A DNA stretch of 64,000 bases from DASRAA01 sp963814165 (lineage in GTDB: Bacteria > Acidobacteriota > Terriglobia > Terriglobales > Acidobacteriaceae), in NCBI GenBank assembly GCA_963814165.1, contig CAWFBW010000019.1, positions 1 to 64,000 of the forward strand. The letters are read 5' to 3'. Every line of letters starts with the position of its first letter. Positions within the stretch are counted from its first letter, which is position 1. Below, piece after piece: positions 25,393 to 36,017 of the stretch. A program made the translations under genes and the position numbers. The notes beneath the pieces are model-generated. The model did not search any database. It worked only from the letters and a program-made list of their open reading frames with translations, and was not told where the DNA came from.

Positions 25393-28268
25393 TACCGTTT
25401 GACTTAAACCTGTTTGAGGTCGTTCCTATTTCTTGTCATAGCCAGGTCAGTCTTGCGGGGGTCCACCGCCGCGAGCGGCGCTTTTCTGCCAAGGCGCTAA
25501 GTTTCCTGATTGCAATCATCTGTCTCGCCCTGACTTCGGCTTGGCCCCAGCAGGGAGTAATCGAGGAAATCATTATCCATGGCAACCGCCGCATTCCGGC
25601 GGACACCATCCGTGCGCGTATGTTTACTCGCGCGGGTGACGTATATGACCAGACGGCACTGGAACGCGATTTCAATTCCCTGTGGAACACCGGCTACTTT
25701 GACGATCTGCGAATCGAGCGGGAGGCGTCTCCCAAGGGATGGCGCATTCACGTCTATGTGAAAGAAAAGCCGACGATTCGCGAAATCAAGTACGTGGGCC
25801 TGAGTTCAGTGTCGCAGAGCGACGTTCTCGACAAGTTCAAAGAACGCAAGGTCGGACTGACGCAGGAAAGCCAGTACGATCCCACCAAGGTGAAGCGCGC
25901 CGAAGTGGTAATCAAGGAACTGCTGGCTGCGCATGGCCGCCAGTTTGCGACAGTCACCTCGGAAGTTCGGCCAATTCCTCCGGCTGCTGTGGGACTAACG
26001 TTTGTGGTGAAGGAAGGACCGAAGGTCAAGGTTGGCAAGATCACGTTCGTAGGCAACAAGGCGATGAAGTCGCGTGAGTTGCAGACCGCGATGAAGAATC
26101 TGAAGCCCATCGGCATTCCGCACTCGATTTTTCTGGAAAGCCTGTTCTCCAAGACCTACGACTCCACCAAGTTGAATGAAGACGCGGAGCGCGTCCGCTA
26201 CTACTACCAGACGAAGGGCTATTTCAAAGCGTTGGTTGCCGATCCAAAGACCAAGATTCGCGATACGCCCCCACCGTGGTACTGGCCCTTCAGCAAGAAG
26301 GGCGGCAAGGCGGTTGACATTACCATGCCGGTCGAAGAGGGCGACCAGTACCGCCTGAAGGAGATCACGTTCACCGGCAACAAAGCCGTCTCAGACACCC
26401 GCGCCCTCCGCGCCCAGTTCAAGATTAAGGATGGGGACATCTTTAACTCGGAGGAAATCCGCAAAGGCCTCGAGAACCTGCGCAAGGCGTATGCCGCGCT
26501 GGGCTACATCAATTTCTCGCCGGTGCCCAATACGGACCCCGACGACGAGAAGAAGACGATTGCCTTAAAAATCGACCTCGATGAAGGCAAGCAGTTCTAC
26601 GTGCGGAGGATCGAATTCCAGGGCAACACCACGACGCGCGATAAGGTCATCCGCCGCGAACTCGCTCTGGAGGAAGGACAGGTTTACAACGGCAACCTCT
26701 GGGAGCTGAGCTTGCTACGCTTAAACCAGTTGCAATATTTTGAGGTACTTAAGCCGGAGCAGGATTCCGAAATTAAGCAGAACACGCAGGACGCGACAGT
26801 CGACATCCTGCTCAAGGTCAGGGAAAAGGGCAAGAACAGCATTGGCCTCACCGGCGGTGTGAGCGGTTTGTACGGTGGCTTCATCGGCGTGAATTACACC
26901 ACCAACAACCTGTTCGGCAAAGGCGAATCGTTGACGCTCGCGGTATCGGTGGGGCAGTACCAGAAGAACTACACGCTCTCGTTCACGCAGCCCTACCTGC
27001 TGGACAAGCCGCTGCAATTCAGCTGGACGGTGTACCACAGCAGCTACAACTACAACCAGGAGCAGCAACTGCAGGTGCAGAGCGGGCAGAACATCAACCT
27101 TCCCGCCAGCTATCAGGCGCTGCTGCAAAACTACACCCAGACCAGCACCGGCTTCTCCACTTCGTTCAGCTACCCATTGAAGCGTTCGTTCAAGCGCGTA
27201 GGCATTACCTATTCGTTTGACGACTCAACGCTGCAGACCTACAGCGCCGCATCCACTCTTTACTTCGAGAGCCTGGCGTTCCGCGGGCTGTCGGGTCCGA
27301 ACTCGCTCACAGGCATCCAGACGAGCAAGGTTACTCCAAATTTCTCGTTTAACCGCATTGATAATCCGCAGCGACCGCACAGCGGCCAGAGCCTGTTTGT
27401 CGCCACGGAAATTGCCGGACTGGGTGGCAACACTCATTACTTCAAGCCGGTCGTGGAATGGAAGCGGTTCCGGCCAATGAACAAGGGACGCAATACGCTG
27501 GGCTTCCGCGTACAAGGATCGTGGATCAGCGGTTATGCGGGAGATGTAGCGCCTCCGTTTGACCGCTTCTACATGGGCGGTGACCAGGACCTGCGGGGCT
27601 TCGACATTCGGTCGGTCTCGCCGGTGACCTTCTTCCCGACCGCGATCACCATTCCGCTGCAGAACCCCGATGGCACGACCGTCCCTTTGGATCCGTCGAA
27701 CCCGCGTCGGGGCACATGGAACGTCACCATTCCGGTGAATCAGATTATCTTCCCGGGCGGTGACACGAGCTGGGTAGCGAATCTCGAATATCGTGTTCCC
27801 ATCGTCGGCCCGGTCACGCTGGCGCCATTTGTGGACATGGGCATGGACTTCATCACCAACGATTCGCAGCTTCGCATAGCGGACCAGCAGGTGGTCACGC
27901 TCAATGCGACCAACTACGGCTGTCCTTACCTGAACCTCAACTATTCGTGCGCCGGCACGGTCCGTTTTCCGATCTCCGGCAACTTGGCCCCGATCTCCGG
28001 CACCAACTATCAGCCGCGCATGTCCACCGGACTGGAATTGCAGGTCGTGCTGCCGATCGTGAACGCACCGTTCCGCATTTATTACGCGTATAACCCGCTG
28101 CGGCTGGATGAGACGGTTCCGCCGGCCTCGCCCATTACGCGGTCGATGTTCCCGGCCGGCGCGGCGGGCGATTACACATACGCCAATGCCGCCGCGCTGT
28201 ACAACCCGGGCTACCTGATTCGTGAGCCGCGGAAGACGTTCCGGTTCACCGTCGCGACGACGTTCTAG
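25392..28268 (+). CDS. bamA: outer membrane protein assembly factor BamA
   Basis: BamA inserts beta-barrel proteins in the outer membrane. POTRA-like domains run through about 26800 (VIEEIIIHGNRRIPADTIRA, YFDDLRIER, VKEGPKVKVGKITFVGN, LKEITFTGNKAVSDT, FYVRRIEFQGNTTTRDKV), followed by the barrel with a conserved FDRFYMGGDQDLRGFDIRSV-type strand and a terminal Phe (FTVATTF). The frame is open from 25392 and encodes a signal-like stretch (ALSFLIAIICLALTSAW). It has no ATG, GTG or TTG before the internal ATG at 25620, which would delete the signal peptide and half of POTRA1. A start lost through a small indel, or a non-standard start, is likely. Confidence 0.88.
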   Translation, partial: LPFDLNLFEVVPISCHSQVSLAGVHRRERRFSAKALSFLIAIICLALTSAWPQQGVIEEIIIHGNRRIPADTIRARMFTRAGDVYDQTALERDFNSLWNTGYFDDLRIEREASPKGWRIHVYVKEKPTIREIKYVGLSSVSQSDVLDKFKERKVGLTQESQYDPTKVKRAEVVIKELLAAHGRQFATVTSEVRPIPPAAVGLTFVVKEGPKVKVGKITFVGNKAMKSRELQTAMKNLKPIGIPHSIFLESLFSKTYDSTKLNEDAERVRYYYQTKGYFKALVADPKTKIRDTPPPWYWPFSKKGGKAVDITMPVEEGDQYRLKEITFTGNKAVSDTRALRAQFKIKDGDIFNSEEIRKGLENLRKAYAALGYINFSPVPNTDPDDEKKTIALKIDLDEGKQFYVRRIEFQGNTTTRDKVIRRELALEEGQVYNGNLWELSLLRLNQLQYFEVLKPEQDSEIKQNTQDATVDILLKVREKGKNSIGLTGGVSGLYGGFIGVNYTTNNLFGKGESLTLAVSVGQYQKNYTLSFTQPYLLDKPLQFSWTVYHSSYNYNQEQQLQVQSGQNINLPASYQALLQNYTQTSTGFSTSFSYPLKRSFKRVGITYSFDDSTLQTYSAASTLYFESLAFRGLSGPNSLTGIQTSKVTPNFSFNRIDNPQRPHSGQSLFVATEIAGLGGNTHYFKPVVEWKRFRPMNKGRNTLGFRVQGSWISGYAGDVAPPFDRFYMGGDQDLRGFDIRSVSPVTFFPTAITIPLQNPDGTTVPLDPSNPRRGTWNVTIPVNQIIFPGGDTSWVANLEYRVPIVGPVTLAPFVDMGMDFITNDSQLRIADQQVVTLNATNYGCPYLNLNYSCAGTVRFPISGNLAPISGTNYQPRMSTGLELQVVLPIVNAPFRIYYAYNPLRLDETVPPASPITRSMFPAGAAGDYTYANAAALYNPGYLIREPRKTFRFTVATTF

Positions 28269-28329
28269 AATGACGAGCCCTGCTGGCCGCGTCGTGAGTT
28301 CGCCGTACCGAGGGGGTGCAGACTACCAT

Positions 28330-28359
28330 TTGACGCTACTTGCCTGCATTGCCTATAAT
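28330..28359 (+). promoter_or_regulatory. sigma-70-type promoter of ompH
   Basis: TTGACG at 28330-28335 and TATAAT at 28354-28359 with an 18-base spacer. The predicted start near 28366 gives a leader of about 145 bases before the ompH-like gene. Confidence 0.7.
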
Positions 28360-28512
28360 TTAGATATCCGCACCGCCGAATCTTCCGGCCGGAAACTGTT
28401 TGCGCTGGTTCAGCCTGCGCCGGTTGTCTGGACCAGCAGCGATCAAGTCATCGGCTGCCACTGGAATACCTGAGGAATTCCCGGAGCTATCCAAGGAGTT
28501 ACAGCAAAACCC

Positions 28513-29226
28513 ATGAAGCGTACGTTCGCAAGCATCGCCCTGCTCGTTCTCGGCTCGATGGCCGCTATGGCCCAGGCCGGTTCCACTGCCCCCGCCACAA
28601 CCCCCGCGCCCGCCGCGTTGCCTACCGGAAACAAGGTTGCAGTCATCGCCATGCAGGACGCGATTGCCGGCAGTAACGAAGGCCAGCGCGATCTGGAAGC
28701 CCTCGCCAAGAAGTTTGAACCGCGGCGGCTCGAACTGCAGAAGTTGAATGCCGACATCGAAGAGCTGAAGAAGCAGCTCAGCACCCAAGGCGACAAGATG
28801 AACCCCGACGCTCACGAGGCGTTGGTGAAGTCCATCGAGACCAAGCAGAAGACCCTGCAGCGCTCGGCGGAAGATGCCCAGAACGAATTTCAACAGCAGC
28901 AGAACGAGATTGCCCAGCGCATCATGCAGAAGCTGGCGCCGGTGGTCATGAAGTACCTGGCCGACAATGGCTACGGTCTGTTGCTGGATAACTCCACACC
29001 CTGGCCGCAGGGCCCTGTGGTGTTTGGCGGCCCGTCGTTCGACATCACGAAACCGGTTGTGGACGCCTACAACGCGCAGTCTGGCGTGCCTGCACCGGTG
29101 CGGAGCGGAGCGGCGAACGGCGCGGCCAAGCCCGCAGGCACTACGACTGCCCACCCTGCAGCCACCACGCCCGCCAAGCCGGCGGCGACCACTCCGAAGC
29201 CTGCCACTACGACACCCAAGCAGTAA
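28513..29226 (+). CDS. OmpH/Skp family periplasmic chaperone
   Basis: A 237-residue exported protein. The signal peptide ends near residue 22 (AAMAQAG). The Skp core runs from KVAVIAMQDAIAGSNEGQRDLE through a long coiled coil (KFEPRRLELQKLNADIEELK) to IMQKLAPVVMKYLADNGYGLLLD. Skp carries unfolded outer-membrane proteins to BamA, encoded just upstream. The C-terminal 45 residues are an unusual low-complexity tail of Ala, Thr, Pro and Lys. An intrinsic terminator follows. Confidence 0.9.
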   Translation: MKRTFASIALLVLGSMAAMAQAGSTAPATTPAPAALPTGNKVAVIAMQDAIAGSNEGQRDLEALAKKFEPRRLELQKLNADIEELKKQLSTQGDKMNPDAHEALVKSIETKQKTLQRSAEDAQNEFQQQQNEIAQRIMQKLAPVVMKYLADNGYGLLLDNSTPWPQGPVVFGGPSFDITKPVVDAYNAQSGVPAPVRSGAANGAAKPAGTTTAHPAATTPAKPAATTPKPATTTPKQ

Positions 29227-29252
29227 CGCGACCGGTGGCACCATGAATTAAG

Positions 29253-29277
29253 AAGCTACCCGCTTGGGTGGCTTTTT
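29253..29277 (+). terminator. intrinsic terminator after ompH
   Basis: Stem AGCTACCC/GGGTGGCT, loop GCTT, then TTTT. Confidence 0.85.
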
Positions 29278-29582
29278 CATTGCCGGCGAGGCCCGGCGTT
29301 TTCAATCGAAAACTACGACCAGCGGCTTGTGCAAACCCTGTGGATTACCGCCGCGGTAAACGGTTGGCCGTACGTTTTCAGCAGCTTAACCAGCGTGCAA
29401 CGCTTTTGGTGCACAGTCATACGACTATCGAAATCAACAATTTGAGAGAAAGTCGAGCGCCTATCTTGACCAAGGGTGCGATGCAGCCAAATGAATCTCG
29501 GCTCCAATCGTTTTGCACAACGCGCTTCGATGAAGCCGGTAACCGTACTTGAGGTTTCACGCAGGGAAAAGGGCCGATCGTC
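29278..29582. other. intergenic region ompH-lepA
   Basis: About 300 bases between convergent genes. I see no gene, RNA or repeat in it. Confidence 0.4.
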
Positions 29583-31385
<1,803 letters not shown>

Positions 31386-31522
31386 CGGGGCGCCAGGCGG
31401 CTACTTCGATTCTAGCAGGATACGGAGGCCTCGATTGCTTTCCGGCGAAGCGTGGTGGCGACGAGACCCGCGTCCAGCGTGGTCAAGACAGGGCTAACTT
31501 CGCCCTTTAGAATCGTAGCTAC

Positions 31523-32101
31523 ATGACACTCATTGTCGCTTCGGCGTCACCGCGACGCTCTGAGCTACTACGCAACGCCGGCATTTCGTTCGTCGTCGAA
31601 CCGGCGCACGTTCCCGAGCAACCGCTGCCGGATGAACAGCCACTGGTTTACGCGCAGCGTCTCGCCCGCGACAAGGCCCTCGCGGTCTTCGCTAGGCACC
31701 CTGACGATGTGGTACTGGGCGCCGATACCATCGTCGTGGCGGAGGAACATCTGCTGGAAAAGCCGCGCGATGGCGAAGATGCCGCACGCATGTTGCGCTT
31801 GCTGTCAGGGAGGGCGCATCAGGTCATCACTGGCGTGTGCCTGATGTCTGCTGGGTTCGAGCAGAAAGAAGCGGAGATCACCGAAGTGCAGTTCAGTTCG
31901 CTCACCGAAACAGAAATCGCAAGCTACGTAGCCACCGGCGAGCCCATGGACAAAGCGGGAGCGTATGCCATCCAGGGCGTGGCTTCACGATGGGTGGAGC
32001 GCATCGATGGGTGCTATTTCAACGTGGTGGGATTACCAGTGCCGCGCGTGTATCGGATGCTGCGGAGACTTGAGGCCGAGACCGGCTCACGCCTCGCCTA
32101 G
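31523..32101 (+). CDS. maf: Maf family nucleotide pyrophosphatase
   Basis: A 192-residue Maf/HAM1-fold protein that hydrolyses non-standard or m5 nucleoside triphosphates. SASPRRSELLRNAGISF is the N-terminal signature, with ADTIVV and the KPRDGEDAARMLRLLSGR segment. The C-terminal YAIQGVASRWVERIDGCYFNVVGLPV completes the active site. Convergent with tatA. Confidence 0.94.
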   Translation: MTLIVASASPRRSELLRNAGISFVVEPAHVPEQPLPDEQPLVYAQRLARDKALAVFARHPDDVVLGADTIVVAEEHLLEKPRDGEDAARMLRLLSGRAHQVITGVCLMSAGFEQKEAEITEVQFSSLTETEIASYVATGEPMDKAGAYAIQGVASRWVERIDGCYFNVVGLPVPRVYRMLRRLEAETGSRLA

Positions 32102-32122
32102 AAGCCGGGCAGAGACAGAAAC

Positions 32123-32150
32123 GCGGAGTCTCCGTGAAGGGTGACTCCGC
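32123..32150. terminator. hairpin between convergent maf and tatA
   Basis: Stem GCGGAGTC/GACTCCGC with a 12-base loop. No long T-run follows on either strand, so bidirectional termination is only suggested by the position. Confidence 0.45.
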
Positions 32151-32166
32151 TTGATCTTGAAAGAAG

Positions 32167-32349
32167 CTACTTCTTTTCTTCGGTTGAGCTCGTCGTGGTC
32201 GAGGAGTTATCGTTCATCGACGACTTGAAATTCTTGATGCCTTCGCCCAGTCCCTTACCCAGTTCGCCCAGCTTCTTGGGGCCAAAGATCAACAGCGCGA
32301 TGAACACGATAATCGCCAGCTCGGGCAGACCGATTTTTCCACCAAACAT
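32167..32349 (-). CDS. tatA: twin-arginine translocase subunit TatA
   Basis: A 60-residue protein with an N-terminal membrane helix (GLPELAIIVFIALLIFGPKK) followed by the amphipathic helix LGELGKGLGEGIKNFK and a Ser/Thr-rich acidic tail. TatA/E subunits form the pore that exports folded proteins with a twin-arginine signal. No tatB or tatC is adjacent, so it is a solitary TatA-type copy. Confidence 0.92.
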   Translation of the reverse strand: MFGGKIGLPELAIIVFIALLIFGPKKLGELGKGLGEGIKNFKSSMNDNSSTTTSSTEEKK

Positions 32350-32502
32350 AAGTCCTCCGGTCGAACAGCCCGGTCAATCTGCTTCTAGGCACAATCGGTT
32401 AGCGGGCTTCTTGTTCAGATTCTAGGCTTTTACCGGAAGCGCGTCAAAAAAGCCTAGGCCAGTCGTAGGAACCGGTTTGGGCAGATTCAGTGTCGCGATG
32501 GG

Positions 32503-33672
32503 TCAAATCGCTTCGATCAGCCCGGCCAGCAACGCAGCCCGCCGCGGCAACTCCGCCGCAAGCACATATTCGTGCTTGGCATGCGCGCCGTCGCCCACCG
32601 CGCCCAGGCCGTCCAGCGTCGGAATCCCGAGGCCGCCGGTGAAGTTGCCGTCAGAGCCTCCGCCGACAGCGATCTCAGTCAGCGGAAACCCTAGCTCTTG
32701 CGCGATCGTTTGTGCCTTCTGAAACAACTTAGCCACCTGCTTCGTGCGTTCCAACGGAGGCCGGTTCACGCCCCCCTCGATCTGCAGCGAGCACCTCTTA
32801 TTGACCAGCTTCAGCGCCTTGACGCGCCGCTCCATCACCGGGCCATCGCTCTTGCGGGCGATGCGGAGATCGACTTCCGCCTCCGCCTCCGCTGCGACAA
32901 CGTTGGTGCGCGTTCCGCCGCGAATGATGCCAACATTCAAGGTAATGCCGCGCTCCAGATCGGTGAGCCGCGAAACCGCCTGGATCTGGTGCGAGAGTTC
33001 AAGGATCGCGCTCTGACCTTTCTCGAAGTCGAGGCCGGAGTGCGAGGCGTGTCCCGTGACCTTGATGAGGAAACCGCCGACGCCCTTGCGCGCGGTCTTG
33101 AGCGCTCCACCCGGCCCCGCGGGCTCGCAAACGAACACCGCTTCACACTGCGAAGCGAACTTTTCCGTCAGCGCGCGCGAGCTGTCGCTGCCCTCTTCTT
33201 CGTCGGAGACAAGCCACACTTTCACCGGACGAGGCAGGCCGCCCTTCCCTTCGCGCAAGGCGCGCAGCGCAAACATGATTTGCGCGATGCCGCTCTTCAT
33301 GTCAAAAACGCCTGGCCCGGCGAGGATGCCTTTGTCATCGCGCCACGGCATAGTCTTCAGCGTCCCGAGGTCATAGACCGTGTCGTAATGCCCAAGCAAC
33401 AACACGGGCTTGCGCCCGCGCGCGCCGGCAAAGTCCACCAGCAGATGATTGCCGGCTTTGGGCTGGCGGTGTATCTTCACGCTCCCGCCCATAGCCTCGA
33501 ATTGCTGTGCGAGGTAGTCACACAGCGCGTCACAGGCTGCTTTGTCGTGAGTCGGCGACTCGCGCACCACCAGATCGCGCACCTGCTTCACCATTTCAGG
33601 CTGGCGCTCGGTGAGCCAACGTAGTATGTCGTTCAGGGCGGACTTCGATGCAGCCGGTTCAGTCTTGGGCAT
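32503..33672 (-). CDS. M20 family metallopeptidase (carboxypeptidase G2-like)
   Basis: A 389-residue zinc amidohydrolase/peptidase. The start is set at 33672 (MPKTEPAASKSALND), four codons after an alternative Met. Zinc-binding motifs: LLLGHYDTVYD, GPGVFDMKSG with the bridging Asp, SDEEEGSDSS with the catalytic Glu, and the C-terminal VGDGAHAKHEYV. The dimerisation domain has KVTGHASHSG. Closest in layout to carboxypeptidase G2 and acetylornithine deacetylase-like enzymes. The substrate is not predictable. It is divergent from fabZ. Confidence 0.9.
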   Translation of the reverse strand: MPKTEPAASKSALNDILRWLTERQPEMVKQVRDLVVRESPTHDKAACDALCDYLAQQFEAMGGSVKIHRQPKAGNHLLVDFAGARGRKPVLLLGHYDTVYDLGTLKTMPWRDDKGILAGPGVFDMKSGIAQIMFALRALREGKGGLPRPVKVWLVSDEEEGSDSSRALTEKFASQCEAVFVCEPAGPGGALKTARKGVGGFLIKVTGHASHSGLDFEKGQSAILELSHQIQAVSRLTDLERGITLNVGIIRGGTRTNVVAAEAEAEVDLRIARKSDGPVMERRVKALKLVNKRCSLQIEGGVNRPPLERTKQVAKLFQKAQTIAQELGFPLTEIAVGGGSDGNFTGGLGIPTLDGLGAVGDGAHAKHEYVLAAELPRRAALLAGLIEAI

Positions 33673-33703
33673 GATGCAAATCAATCCTTGCGATTGCGGA
33701 ATG

Positions 33704-33709
33704 TATAAT
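33704..33709 (+). promoter_or_regulatory. -10 box upstream of fabZ
   Basis: A consensus TATAAT 22 bases upstream of the fabZ start. The -35 is not clear. It lies in the divergent gap between fabZ and the M20 peptidase. Confidence 0.45.
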
Positions 33710-33731
33710 CGGGAGTTTCACGAGACAAGCC

Positions 33732-34265
33732 ATGAGTGATGCCGCGAATACCGTGCCTGCCGAAAACCAACCGTCGCCAGGGTTCGACATCCACGAAATC
33801 ATGCGGATCCTGCCGCACCGCTATCCGTTCCTGCTGATCGACCGGATAACGGAAATTACCCGCACCAAACGTATTGTTGCAATCAAGAACGTCAGCGTCA
33901 ACGAACCCTATTTTGTCGGCCACTTTCCCGCCGGCCCCATCATGCCCGGTGTGCTGGTGGTCGAAGCCATGGCGCAGGCTGGCGGCGTGCTGCTGCTCAT
34001 CGAGTTTCCCGACCGCGAACACAAGCTGCTGCTATTCACCGGCATCGAGCGCGCCAAGTTCCGGCGGCCAGTGAGTCCTGGCGACCAGCTCCGCATCGAA
34101 GTCGATGTGCTTGTCTGGCGCGGCAATGCCGGACGCATGCTGGGCAAAGCCTACATCGGCGACAAGGTCGCTTGTGAGGCGGTCATCACCTGCCGTCTGC
34201 TCGACCGTCGCGGCAAGCAGGCTGAGGGCGGGGCGAGCGCGAAGTCTGAAGCGGAGCCGGCCTGA
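33732..34265 (+). CDS. fabZ: 3-hydroxyacyl-ACP dehydratase FabZ
   Basis: A 177-residue hot-dog-fold dehydratase of fatty-acid elongation. Catalytic His is in FVGHFPAGPIMPGVL and catalytic Glu in VVEAMAQAGG. The start HEIMRILPHRYPFLLIDRI is diagnostic. Length is about 25 residues over the usual, with an N-terminal extension and a tail rich in Ala, Glu and Lys. It leads a lipid A cluster (fabZ-lpxA-lpxI). Confidence 0.96.
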   Translation: MSDAANTVPAENQPSPGFDIHEIMRILPHRYPFLLIDRITEITRTKRIVAIKNVSVNEPYFVGHFPAGPIMPGVLVVEAMAQAGGVLLLIEFPDREHKLLLFTGIERAKFRRPVSPGDQLRIEVDVLVWRGNAGRMLGKAYIGDKVACEAVITCRLLDRRGKQAEGGASAKSEAEPA

Positions 34266-34272
34266 ACCTGCC

Positions 34273-35049
34273 ATGAGCATCCATCCGACGGCCATCGTCG
34301 ATCCGTCCGCCAAGATTCCGGAATCGTGCACCATTGGCCCGTACTGTGTGGTTGGCGCCGATGTCGAGCTGGGTGAGAACTGCCGCCTGCTGGCGAACGT
34401 GGTGCTGGGCGGCCCGTCGAAGCTTGGTTTCGACAACACCATTCATTCCTTCGCGGTAGTCGGTGGAGATCCACAAGACATCACTTACAAGGGCGAGCCG
34501 ACTCGCCTGGAGATCGGCGACCGCAACGTCATTCGCGAGTACGTCACCATCAGCCGCGGCACGGCGAAAGGCACGGGAGTGACCCGCGTCGGCAGCGACA
34601 CGCTCATCATGGCGTACACCCACATCGGCCACGACTGCGTCATCGGCGACCACTCCATGCTGATCAACGGCGCGACGCTGGCGGGGCACGTCACTGTGGA
34701 AGAGTGGGCCGTGGTCGGCGCGCTCTGCCCGGTGCATCAGTACGTTCGCATCGGAGCGCACTCCTACGTGGGCGGCGGCACCACCATCACGCAGGATGTG
34801 CTGCCGTATTCGATGACCAGCGCCGAGCGCGACACCCACGCCTTCATGCTGAACAAGGTCGGATTGCAGCGCCGGGGCTTTTCTAAAGAACGCATTACCA
34901 AGCTGCACCACGCCTACAAAATCCTGCTGGCGTCCAAGCTGAATACCTCCCAGGCGCTGGAGAAGCTGCGCTCCGAAGGCGAACTGGGCGAGGACGTGGA
35001 GTCGCTGGTGCGGTTCATTGAGACGTCACAGAGAGGCGTGATCAAGTAA
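34273..35049 (+). CDS. lpxA: UDP-N-acetylglucosamine acyltransferase LpxA
   Basis: A 258-residue left-handed beta-helix acyltransferase starting lipid A synthesis. The ATG at 34273, 7 bases after the fabZ stop, begins the first hexapeptide repeats (IHPTAIVDPSAKIPESCTIG). The catalytic His region is AYTHIGHDCVIGDH. The C-terminal helical domain includes LQRRGFSKERITKLHHAYK. Translational coupling with fabZ is likely. Confidence 0.96.
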   Translation: MSIHPTAIVDPSAKIPESCTIGPYCVVGADVELGENCRLLANVVLGGPSKLGFDNTIHSFAVVGGDPQDITYKGEPTRLEIGDRNVIREYVTISRGTAKGTGVTRVGSDTLIMAYTHIGHDCVIGDHSMLINGATLAGHVTVEEWAVVGALCPVHQYVRIGAHSYVGGGTTITQDVLPYSMTSAERDTHAFMLNKVGLQRRGFSKERITKLHHAYKILLASKLNTSQALEKLRSEGELGEDVESLVRFIETSQRGVIK

Positions 35050-35087
35050 CTGGCAACTGGTAGCCCGTTGCTGGCAACATCTACCCT

Positions 35088-35975
35088 ATGGACAACCCAT
35101 CTCCACTGCGACTCGGTCTTATCGCGGGCAACGGATCGTTTCCTTTTCTCGTGCTCGACGCCGCCCGCTCCCAGGGCCTGCAAGTGGTCGTCGCAGCCAT
35201 CAAAGAAGAAGCGTCGCCAGAAATCGAACAGCGCGGCGCGGCTTCCGTGCATTGGCTCTCGCTGGGAGACTTGTCGAAGCTGATCGAGACGTTTCAGCGC
35301 GAAGGCGTCACCCGCGCCGTCATGGCCGGTCAGGTGAAGCACAAGCAGATTTTCAGCAGCATCAAACCCGACTGGCGCCTGGCCAAGGTGTTGCTCAGCC
35401 TCACCACGCGCAACACCGACTCACTCATAGGTGCAATCGCCAAGGTACTGGAGGCCGAAGGCATCCAGCTCATGAGTTCCACGGCGCTGCTGGAACCGAT
35501 GCTCGCCGACGAAGGCGTGATGACCAGCCGCGGGCCGTCTGACACCGAACTGACCAACATCACCTACGGACGCGCGGTGGCGCAGCACCTCTCGCGTTTC
35601 GACATCGGCCAAACCGTGGTGATTGCCGAAGCCGCATGCATCGCGGTCGAAGCCATGGAAGGCACCGACGCCACCATCTTGCGTGCAGGTGAGCTGATGA
35701 AGTCGCCGTCGCTGGGCGCCGAGCCTTCGACCCTGAGCCGCGCGCTCACCGTGATCAAGGTCGCCAAGCCCAACCAGGATATGCGCTTCGACGTGCCGGT
35801 TGTCGGGCTGCGAACCATCGAAACGATGAAACAGGCGGGCGCAACGTGTCTCGCGCTCGACGCCGGACGTTGCCTCATGTTCGACAAGCCGGCAGTGATC
35901 GCAGCGGCGAATGCCGCAGGAATCTGCATCACCGCCGAAAAGCACGTCAGCCACATTCCGGGCCACTCAGCGTAG
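35088..35975 (+). CDS. lpxI: UDP-2,3-diacylglucosamine pyrophosphatase LpxI
   Basis: A 295-residue enzyme that makes lipid X in place of LpxH. LGLIAGNGSFPFLVLDAARS, the AVMAGQVKHKQIF block and GRCLMFDKPAVIAAANAAGI are the family landmarks (formerly DUF1009). The position after lpxA is the expected one. Presence of LpxI instead of LpxH is typical for this phylum. Confidence 0.93.
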   Translation: MDNPSPLRLGLIAGNGSFPFLVLDAARSQGLQVVVAAIKEEASPEIEQRGAASVHWLSLGDLSKLIETFQREGVTRAVMAGQVKHKQIFSSIKPDWRLAKVLLSLTTRNTDSLIGAIAKVLEAEGIQLMSSTALLEPMLADEGVMTSRGPSDTELTNITYGRAVAQHLSRFDIGQTVVIAEAACIAVEAMEGTDATILRAGELMKSPSLGAEPSTLSRALTVIKVAKPNQDMRFDVPVVGLRTIETMKQAGATCLALDAGRCLMFDKPAVIAAANAAGICITAEKHVSHIPGHSA

Positions 35976-36017
35976 AAGGCTTTGCTTCGACGAACGCCTA
36001 TGGGCGACAATCCAGCC

